This document shows positions 44,401 to 52,062 of a DNA stretch of 64,000 nucleotides, piece by piece; the stretch's first letter is position 1; every line of letters starts with the position of its first letter. Origin of the DNA: Lunularia cruciata (taxonomy: Eukaryota > Streptophyta > Marchantiopsida > Lunulariales > Lunulariaceae); NCBI GenBank assembly GCA_948567375.1, contig OX419755.1, forward strand, positions 15,815,001 through 15,879,000, given 5' to 3'. The notes beneath the pieces are model-generated. The model saw only the letters and a list, made by a program, of their open reading frames with translations. It made no database searches and was not told where the DNA came from. The translations under genes and the position numbers were made by a program.

Positions 44401-44702
44401 TTGATGAATTGTGATTACGGGTGTTGTGATTTGTGACAAGATTGCAAATGGAGCACTTATTAATCTCTTTTGGGTGTGGTTTCTACCCAAGAGGTTAAAG
44501 ATGCAATCAAGAAGAATTTTTTATTACTGTTTTCTTTGTATTTGACTATTTCTGATCAGTATCTCTATGGGAACAAACAATTACTTACTTATTACCGCAA
44601 AAGTGATACTTGTTGGGTTTTCACACTTACCTTTCTACTTTAAAATACACTTTCTATCCTAAAAACTATCAAAAACAAAAAAGATATGGGTACCACATGA
44701 CT

Positions 44703-45027
44703 TCACTACTTGTCTTAAACCTCCACCTTTAGTTGGAGGTTAAAGACAATCTTCTAAATTTAGTTTGACATTGATTTCCATCTTGAACTCCATCTCCAAC
44801 TATGGCTCCCTAATTTAGCTTTCCATTTGGCTTTATTTTTGTCTTTATTTTACCAGTTCCTTCTTCAATTGAGCTTGAAACTCTTCCAATTTAGTGTAAG
44901 TTATCCATTTGTAATTGGAAAATCTTGACTCCATAATGCAATCTTTTGCAACATCTTGTAAACACCATTGCCCCATCTAACACACCATCTTGTGCAAGTT
45001 GGAAATTTTGATCTTCAAAGTGGAGAT
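44703..45027. other. Old flank between C3 and A2
   Basis: About 325 bp of pyrimidine-rich sequence, continuous with 29271-29468 before C3 and with 55221 onward before A2. Read on the minus strand it gives Glu/Lys-rich, coiled-coil-like codons with stops. No named feature. Confidence 0.45.
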
Positions 45028-45031
45028 GGTT

Positions 45032-45485
45032 TGTCACGCCATTTGTAGTTCCGCATCTAGATGCTCGGACACTGGAGTTCCAGTGATGGTAGTTAGAGTT
45101 ATTCTAGCTGTTTCTCAGGGACTACTTTTTGACGGTTAGATTTCGTGTTCGGGGTACTGACTTCATGGTGGGGCCCACCGTCACTTTGCACCGTTTGCAC
45201 CGTCGAGTGTGCCGTCAGCGGGACCGTTAGGGTTTTAGGGCTAGCTCGAGTCCAGGGGGTATAGTTTCGAAGTGAGCTCCAAAGAGCTCACTTCTCTGAT
45301 GTTGAGCCTTCGAGTTCCTGGCTATGGTGGACAGAGGCCGGCGAGCGTCACCTGGATTCTCTATGCTTGAGTGGGTGTGGCTTGACTGTAATCAGTGCCC
45401 AGTTGTTGGCAGTTTATAGAGTGACAGATCAAGTACTGATCTGAGTTGAGTTGAGTTGAATTGTTAAGCAATCTGATTACATCAA
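45032..45485 (+). repeat. A2 5' terminal region, shared with A3
   Basis: About 450 bp homologous to A3 (39070-38797 plus 35043-34862, inverted). It includes CGAGTCCAGGGGGTATAG, CCTGGCTATGGTGGACAGAGGCC and GACAGATCAAGTACTGATC. The homology fades at ...CTGATTA; there A3 goes straight into the 105-bp 3' segment while A2 goes into its leader. Confidence 0.82.
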
Positions 45486-45489
45486 AGAA

Positions 45490-46676
45490 GTGAAGTCAGG
45501 GGGAAATCGGGTGCAGGAACGTTGAGTGTTGGTGGTATCTCCAAGCTCGGTGGATCATGGTAGCTCGATTCAGGTTCTGTGTTTCCCTAGTGTGCAGAAG
45601 CTCGTGTAGTTGATGCAAATTTGGCAGTTAGGCGGATGGTGTGCGGAAGCGTTGGCCAAATTTCGAGCAAAGAAGGAGCAATTTTCGAGCAGTGTTGTGA
45701 TTTTGAGCTCAGGAGGTGAAGGCAGGACCAATTTGCTCGCAATTGCCATACTCATACATGCCATATGCCATCCTCTCGAACAGCTATCACACACTAACAT
45801 AGTAGCAGCTCCACCAGAAGAGCCACATAACATACACCTCAAGCCTGCACGTACAAGTGCCAAGCTTGGGTCCATAGTACCATCAATGTTTGGGAGGTGG
45901 CATGGCGCACAACTCGTGTGACTCCTCAAGAACCTCCAAACCCTCCGTCTTTCCACTCGAGCCAAATTGACAAAACGGGTTTTTCCAAATCACAATTTCA
46001 TGAGAAGAGCTTTCCAACTCCACCTTCAATTTCACTTTCCGAGCCCAACTCGCAGCAAATTGGTCCTGCCTTCACCTCCTGAAGGCAAAACAACTCGTGT
46101 GACTCCTCAAGAACCTCCTTCTCAAATTGCTCCTTCTTTGCTCAAAATTTGGCCAGCGCTTCCGCACACCGTCCGCCTAACTGCCAAATTTGCATCAACT
46201 ACACGAGCTTCTGCACACTAGGGAAACACAGAACCTGAATCGAGCTACCACGATCCACCGAGCTTGGAGATACCACCAACACTCAACGTTCCTGCACCCG
46301 ATTTCCCCCTGACTTCACTTCTCTGACAATTTCACACAGAGGTTGGGACCTCTAGTGGTCGGGAGCATGACACCATTGCTCCCAAGGGCCCAGTGTAGCA
46401 GCCAGTCAGTACGTCTTCCACTCCTACTACAGTTACAGAGGATACTTGGGAGCCAGATCTTGGACCCAAGCTTACTGGAGAGGAAAGACGGAGGGTTTGG
46501 AGGTTCTTGAGGAGTCACACGAGTTGTTTTGCCTTCAGGAGGTGAAGGTAGGACCAATTTGCTGCGAGTTGGGCTCGGAAAGTGAAATTGAAGGTGGAGT
46601 TGGAAAGCTCTTCTCATGAAATTGTGATTTGGAAAAACCCGTTTTGTCAATTTGGCTTGAGTGGAAAGTTAGCGGG
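45490..46676. repeat. Scrambled leader of A2: interleaved inverted and displaced copies of A segments
   Basis: Arm 1 (45490-45690) is repeated inverted at 46125-46325. Positions 45749-45915 are an inverted copy of the PHD-coding region (54714-54880). Positions 45957-46110 are an inverted copy of 46500-46676. Positions 46326-46536 are a direct copy of 51768-51978, from the methyltransferase-RT linker including its TAG (46396-46398). Joints fall at a few shared bases. The copies are close to identical to A2, so the patchwork is recent. Confidence 0.85.
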
Positions 46677-46737
46677 GGATTTGGTGGACATCCATCTTTA
46701 GGGTTTACGTCAGATTTACATCAGATTTTGGGCCAGA

Positions 46738-46830
46738 ATTGGAGGAGTTTCGCTGTTTGGCCAGATTTGGAGAAGTTTCGCTAGTTTGGAGGAGTTTCGC
46801 AGATTTGGAGAAGTTTCGCCAATTTTGGAG
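46738..46830 (+). repeat. Short degenerate tandem repeat in the A2 leader
   Basis: About five copies of a unit close to TTTGGAGAAGTTTCGC, spaced 17-26 bp apart. Confidence 0.7.
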
Positions 46831-47835
46831 GAGGTTCGAAGTGGCAACAAGAAAGGCCTCATTTGGCTGAATTTCGGCGTTTAGAGGCTTTGAGGCATAG
46901 GGCTGTGGGCTATGAGAGGCTACGAAGGCCTAGAAGGGCCAGCAAGCCAACTTGCTGGCGTGAGGCTAGCTAGTTTAGTGTAGATCTTGGTCATTGGTTG
47001 GCAAAATCTGCCTTTCTTGCTAGATTGTGCGCAACAGGGTTTGACCCCTAGATCTCTTGTTCCTAGACTGGTGCCCTAGCCAACTGGTACACCCTCACTT
47101 GTTGTCATAGTGACTGTGCCACTGTTATCTATACACATGTAGCTTTGGCTAGGAGAGGTAGTTTGATCCCATTCTTGGTGATCCTGGTAGCTTAGGACTT
47201 AGATACGAACTACTCTTATGTCAAATGCCAAATGGTGGCAGAGTCAGTCCCGTGTTGTGTTATGAGATGGAGGGTTTTCGTTTAGATTTCTTGTGATTGG
47301 ATCCCCTCCATTCTTTGCTTCCTGTTTGTGCACCACGTTTGTGTGAGGTGCCTTGACTTTTGAGCGTTGGTGCTCTGGTGTGCTCTCGGTGGTGAGGCTG
47401 GAGTGATGACCAGTCAGACTACCTTTGTTTCTCTCCGGTGAGGCAGGAAGTGATGACCTGCAGACCGTGAGAGTGCGTGTTATGATGGCAGGTTACAGGT
47501 TGCCCTTCCCCTAGTGTAGTTATCTCGGTTAGAGTTACATTAGTGGGTGATGTCTAGTTGGTGTTGGCACTTGGTGGGGCACTTGCAGTTGCGACTTGCG
47601 GTTGCAGTTGGTGGTTCGGGTTTGCTGTTGCAGTTACGTGGTCACGACAGAGTTCTTTGGAGATTCTAGAGGAGTTAGCCCTGCAGTACGCAGTGGGTTT
47701 ACTCGGAGTGGTGCTCGGTATCAGCCTGTATCTCAGGTCCCAGTGAGAGAGGAGATTGACTCTGAGTTGGAGTTCGACACAGGAGCTGATTCAGTTGAGA
47801 GTGCACTTGGTGTGTCCGCACCGTTGTTGTGGGAC
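46831..47835 (+). other. A2 leader before gag
   Basis: About 1 kb without a convincing frame until 47551. From there the gag frame is open, but without ATG until 47836. It includes the part shared with A1 from about 47420. A possible PBS-like TGGTGGCAGAGTC lies near 47233, but it does not sit next to an LTR end. No clear promoter was identified. Confidence 0.5.
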
Positions 47836-50403
47836 ATGGACGAGATTTATGGGGCCTCCAAAGGCCCTAGGCGTTACTCTAGTACAATGGGTACCATTGA
47901 GTTGGATGACTTCATCCAGGAGTTTGATAGTTGGTGTGATCTGCAGCAGATGCGGAACCCGACTTTGTTCACACCCTTCATGGCATGGAAGGGGTTGTTT
48001 CAGCACTTGGAGGGTCCACCGATGGACAACTACCATGAGTTCAGGAGAGCTCATTTGGAGGAGATTGAGTTATGGAGACAGTATTGGTCTCCACACTATG
48101 TCTCCATCACTTCAGGTTCGGTGGCCAGGAGTAGGTCGGCTGTACCTACGAGTTCTAGCTCGAGTAGTGTTGGTGGAGCTAGTGGAGGTGCACTAGCTGG
48201 AGATAGTGCTACTACGAGTGGAGGTACCGTTGCAGGAGGTGGTGTGGTACCGGGGTTTAACCCCATGGTGGAGTTCTTCCTATGTTTGAGGCAGAACTAC
48301 CAGGGAGTGCGGACTGACAAGCTAAGGAGCTTGCAGGAGTTCCAGCGGAAGGCTGGAGAGAGCCTACGCGAGGCATACACTCGCATGAGGCAGCTGATCA
48401 GTTTCACTCAGGGAGTTACTGAGGCCCAGGCAGTCCAGTTTTGGTATGGGATACTGGACAGGGAGTTGCGACGTAGAGTTCGTGATGCTACGTTGTTGCA
48501 GGCTACTTCGCCCACTTTGGCAGTAGTCTTTGGTTTGGCTGAGCGTATTGAGCTCAACATGGTGGAGGAGAGAGTGGTGACAGCTGGATTTGGTAGAGAG
48601 ACCTCATCCATGGTTGTGACTTCTTCTAGAGTGCAGCAGAGTGCACCATGCCCAGTTGGTTTTCAAGGACAGGGTGGACAGCCCAGATCCTATGGAGCGA
48701 GTGGAGGGCCTAGTGGAGTTAGACCCTTACCCTCATTTTCGGGTCAGCAGCAGCCAGTGAGTGGTGGTGTTGCTTGTTGGACTTGTGGTGGACCTCACCA
48801 TAGGAGAGAGTGTACTCAGGGCAGCGGACCTGATACCTTTGGTGCATCACAGCCAGCACAGAGGCAGTGTGAGCACTACCATAGATTTGGTCATACTAGT
48901 GACCGGTGTTTTGACCTACACCCGGAGTTACGGAGTGGTAGGGCTGCTATGACAGGTAGTAGAGGAGCTCCAGTTCATGGAGGACGAGGTGGTAGAGGTG
49001 GTGGTAAAGGATCTACACCTAGTAGGGGTGCAGTACCTGCCCTTACTTCTGACACAGCTATGGCTACTCGGATTGAGCAGTTGGAGCAGAGATTGGCTAG
49101 TATGGCTATTGCTCATAGGAGATCAGATTCAGGTGCTGAGGCTTCCACCTCATATGCTGGTGATAGAGATGCTTTGGACTTCATGTGCGGAGCAGCACAG
49201 GTGGATGCATTTGCAGCAGTGACTAGGAGTGCAGTACGTGCTCCAGAGCCTAGAGGAGCATCAGTGGAGTTGGACCCACAGAGAGGAGAGGTTGGGAGAC
49301 AGGTCAGACTTCCCCAGTCTTTCACGCTATCTGAGGCATTGCAGACGACATCCATGGTTCCTAGACGTCCCAGTGCAGGTGTGGTAGGTGGTGATGGAGT
49401 ACCTGATGGAATACCTGCTAGTCAGCCACCTGCTACTACACAGACTGAGTCTAGCATGATGTTGGGGGCGGCTCAGCTGATTATGCGGCATCCTTTATTT
49501 TCAGCCAGTGACATGTTTACATTGGGAGTTGACCCAGCCCCAGTGTTCCGGTTGGCTGCCACGTTGTGTGAGAGTAAGGATGGTGCAGTTCCTACTACTA
49601 GAGCAGAGGTGGTTGGTAGTGGAGCTGACTTGTTTGAGGAGCATGGGATCCGTTCAGCGACCAGTGGTTTATGGCAGGCAGCAGCGGCTAGACTGGAGGA
49701 GTTGCCAGCTAGACCGGCCTTTGAGAGAGCGCGGTTTACACCTGGTGTTGTCCTATTGGATAACCAGAGGGGGATTTTTCGTTTGGTGGGACCTTCAGGG
49801 AAGGTCTATACACCACAGAGAGTCTTGTTAGACTCTGGTGCGCAGCCCCTTATGTTGGGGAAGGCTACAGTTGTTGGTCTGGAGTTACGGAAGACCGATG
49901 TGGAGAGGTGTCCATTTCAGATCCAGACATCTCTAGGTGGTGGTTCGACACAGTACATCACACGTGGGGAGCTTGTTGTCCAGGTTCAGCCTGGTCATCC
50001 GACTGATAGCTCGGTGGTGAGAGCTCAGGCTATTGCGACGATAGCTGAGTCATATGATGTGCTAGTTGGGGGAGCAGTGTTATACCCTATGGGTTTCAGT
50101 ATTGACTATTGGGAGGAGACAGCCTCTTATAGACCTGGTTGGCAGTCTGGTGAGGGATGGGTATGTCGCCTACCAGTACGCTTTAGTAGTGGCAGTCTTG
50201 GCTCACTACAGTCCGGGACCATGGCAGCATCAGTTTTGGCTTTCAGCGGTGCAGTTACTTGGCCTGGTGACTTGTTGGAGGGGAACGCCCATGCAGAGGA
50301 TACTCCAGTACCAGAGGAGATCACTCGGCTATGGAGTACGAGTGGGATTGTTCCATCCACCTTGGATGTTCCATTGTGGAGTTCAGAGGAGGCATTGCAG
50401 TAG
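47836..50403 (+). CDS. gag-pro: A2 polyprotein part 1: gag, zinc knuckles, aspartic protease
   Basis: The first in-frame ATG is at 47836 (MDEIYGASKGP); the frame is open upstream from 47551 but without ATG. Residues about 20-260 form the gag domain (ELDDFIQEFDSW, then SLREAYTRMRQLISFTQG, then FWYGILDRELRRRVRD). A zinc knuckle variant CWTCGGPHHRREC is at residue 314. A second knuckle at residue 345 reads CEHYHRFGHTSDRC; A1 has CEHCHKFGH, so A2 lost one zinc ligand. A Gly/Arg-rich stretch follows. The protease has LLDSGAQPLMLG with catalytic Asp at residue 666 (49831). The frame ends at TAG 50401-50403, which is CAG in A1, so this is a nonsense mutation and not the natural end. Confidence 0.9.
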   Translation: MDEIYGASKGPRRYSSTMGTIELDDFIQEFDSWCDLQQMRNPTLFTPFMAWKGLFQHLEGPPMDNYHEFRRAHLEEIELWRQYWSPHYVSITSGSVARSRSAVPTSSSSSSVGGASGGALAGDSATTSGGTVAGGGVVPGFNPMVEFFLCLRQNYQGVRTDKLRSLQEFQRKAGESLREAYTRMRQLISFTQGVTEAQAVQFWYGILDRELRRRVRDATLLQATSPTLAVVFGLAERIELNMVEERVVTAGFGRETSSMVVTSSRVQQSAPCPVGFQGQGGQPRSYGASGGPSGVRPLPSFSGQQQPVSGGVACWTCGGPHHRRECTQGSGPDTFGASQPAQRQCEHYHRFGHTSDRCFDLHPELRSGRAAMTGSRGAPVHGGRGGRGGGKGSTPSRGAVPALTSDTAMATRIEQLEQRLASMAIAHRRSDSGAEASTSYAGDRDALDFMCGAAQVDAFAAVTRSAVRAPEPRGASVELDPQRGEVGRQVRLPQSFTLSEALQTTSMVPRRPSAGVVGGDGVPDGIPASQPPATTQTESSMMLGAAQLIMRHPLFSASDMFTLGVDPAPVFRLAATLCESKDGAVPTTRAEVVGSGADLFEEHGIRSATSGLWQAAAARLEELPARPAFERARFTPGVVLLDNQRGIFRLVGPSGKVYTPQRVLLDSGAQPLMLGKATVVGLELRKTDVERCPFQIQTSLGGGSTQYITRGELVVQVQPGHPTDSSVVRAQAIATIAESYDVLVGGAVLYPMGFSIDYWEETASYRPGWQSGEGWVCRLPVRFSSGSLGSLQSGTMAASVLAFSGAVTWPGDLLEGNAHAEDTPVPEEITRLWSTSGIVPSTLDVPLWSSEEALQ

Positions 50404-51825
50404 CATGCAGATCAGTTGGTGCAGCAGGCTTGGAGTGGAGCCTTCGTACCATCAGGGGATGAGTGTGAGGATGAGCCTCCAGAGGCGATTGCTTTGACAC
50501 CTCTGGATACCACACTCATTGCTTGGCAGTATCCAGTAGAGGGGATATGTCTATTAGAGTTGTTTGGTGGGATCAGCACCGGACTAGCTGCGGTGTTACA
50601 GGCGGGTATCCGAGTACAGAGGTACTTGTATGTAGAGAGAGATGAGACTGCTAGGCGAGTCTCTCTACATCATGTGGCACACTTGGCCTATCGGTATCCG
50701 GAGTTATTACCGATGTCAGCAGTCAGAGGTTACCAGAAGGCCTTACCAGGAGACATTTCCTTATTGGGGGCGCATGACCTAGAGAGACATGGGCCTATTC
50801 ACTTGGTGATTTCTGGATGGCCATGTCAGGGACATACACGTGCGGGCCGCGGTTTGGGTCTTTAGGATCCTCGTTCTGGTGTGTTTTGGGAGATGTTACG
50901 GATACTACGACATCTCCAGGTTCATCAGTCTGTTTCTCCAGCTTACCTTTTGGAGAACGTTCCATTGATGGGTGATTCTCGCACTAGAGTGGTGGCGAGT
51001 ACACATCAGGTCCATTCTTGGATGGGACCTGCTGTATTGTTAGATGCAGCCAGAGTGGGATCACGGGCTCATCGTCTTTGTCTTTGGTGGACGAACCTTT
51101 TACCCAGAGAGGTTCTACAGCGTAGTTATGATGGGATTCAGCGACTAGACCACATTCTTGTTGATGATATCTTGGATGCTGGACGTCAGTCTCAGACAGT
51201 GGTAGTGGCTGATAGGTCACCTATGGCAATGGTGAACCTAGTTGGACAGCCTAGAGCTGCATTTCCCACACTCATGAGTTTCCCATGCTCTCATGCTTTT
51301 TGAGAGGGAGGACCTGGACTTGTTTGGGACTCACAGTTACAGTAGTTGGTGGAGCCCAATGCTGATGAGAGAGAGCGGGCGATGGGTTTTCGCACCGGTA
51401 TTACCGCTGTTCCAGCAGTGTCAGAGGCATCCAGGCATCAGGTGTTAGGTCAGGCTATGGACCTGAACTGTTTGACCTGGATTGTGAGCCTTGGTTTGGC
51501 AGAGCAGCGTAGGATGCGCTTGATAGGCATCACCACTCGGACACTTGTGAGCCCTGTGCCTATCGAGACGATTCAGGCACATGCTGGGGGCGATGGACCG
51601 AGTGGACATGGTATTCTTGGGACACATCCAGTAGCTACTAGGGAGAGTGGTCTACTTGGAGTCCATCCAGGTGAGCATGGGCTACTTGGATTACACCCTT
51701 GGTCCACATGGGATGCAGCCAGAGGACGTATGGAGCTTGCAGCCAGAGTGGAGGGAGTTTTTCACACAGAGGTTGGGACCTCTAGTGGTCGGGAGCATGA
51801 CACCATTGCTCCCAAGGGCCCAGTG
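50404..51825 (+). pseudogene. A2 DNMT3-like cytosine-5 DNA methyltransferase domain
   Basis: In the same frame as gag-pro and RT, residues about 857-1330 of the polyprotein. Motif I is LLELFGGISTGL (50551-50586), followed by YLYVERDE. Motif IV is VISGWPCQGHT with the catalytic Cys codon at 50824. Motif VI is LLENVP (ENV at 50953-50961). The motif VIII-like part is LLDAARVGSRAHRLCLWW, motif IX is FPTLMSFPC, and motif X is ERAMGFRTGITAV then LGQAMDLNCLTWIV (to about 51505). The order I to X is linear, as in DNMT3 and unlike the permuted plant DRM enzymes. Such enzymes add methyl groups to cytosine C5. Three private stops interrupt it: TAG 50863, TGA 51301, TAG 51343. A1 has Gln codons there. 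It ends at TAG 51826-51828, which A1 shares. Confidence 0.9.
50551..51505 (+). other. Catalytic core of the methyltransferase (motifs I to X)
   Basis: This span holds the S-adenosylmethionine-binding and catalytic motifs. The length, about 318 codons, fits a DNMT3 catalytic domain. The PCQ after GW differs from the SPCN usual in animal DNMT3 and resembles the PCQ of other C5 methyltransferases. The A1 counterpart is at about 4927-5890. Confidence 0.88.
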
Positions 51826-51828
51826 TAG

Positions 51829-52053
51829 CAGCCAGTCAGTACGTCTTCCACTCCTACTACAGTTATAGAGGATACTTGGGAGCCAGATCTTGGACCCAAG
51901 CTTACTGGAGAGGAAAGACGGAGGGTTTGGAGGTTCTTGAGGAGTCACACGAGTTGTTTTGCCTTCAGTATGAAGGATTTGGGTGCTCTGAAGGGACCTG
52001 GTATACGGATTGAGCTGACTAGCGACACACCTGTTTTCCGACGTCCTTATTGA
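51829..52053 (+). other. Linker between methyltransferase and reverse transcriptase with two shared in-frame stops
   Basis: The frame stays open from the TAG at 51826 to the TGA at 52051-52053 and reads EDTWEPDLGPKLTGEERRRVW, then SFAFSMKDLGALKGPGIRIEL-like residues, typical of the stretch before gypsy RT. A1 has both stops (6185-6187 and 6410-6412), and the displaced copy at 46396-46398 has the first. Confidence 0.75.
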
Positions 52054-52062
52054 TATAGTGAG

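Larger units (their letters stand above)
33860..44625 (+). mobile_element. Element C unit C4, inserted in C3, carrying A3, a B solo LTR, C5 and C6
   Basis: It starts TATGGTACCAACAT (33860) and ends GGGTTTTCACA (44625) with perfect 5-bp duplications CTTAC (33855-33859, 44626-44630). Its sequence is split three ways: 33860-34756, 39071-39373 and 41981-44625. Joining them removes A3 and the B solo LTR and restores the order seen in C2. Confidence 0.87.
29474..44697 (-). mobile_element. Element C unit C3, outermost of a nest of insertions
   Basis: The left end TGAGACAACCC (29474) and right end ATGGGTACCACA (44697) are the two ends of one minus-oriented unit. The flanks are TGACT on both sides (29469-29473, 44698-44702), a perfect 5-bp duplication across 15 kb. 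Unit C4 (33860-44625) sits inside it. It also contains an rRNA fragment and duplicated sequence at its C-terminal coding end. Confidence 0.88.

Noticed and set aside
47225-47250. Primer binding site of element A at TGGTGGCAGAGTC
   Set aside because: It resembles the initiator-Met type only loosely and is not next to any LTR end, so I did not annotate it.
47791-48054. Minus-strand frame opposite gag (also present opposite A1 gag)
   Set aside because: It is a shadow of the strongly coding plus strand; the similarity between copies follows from gag conservation.
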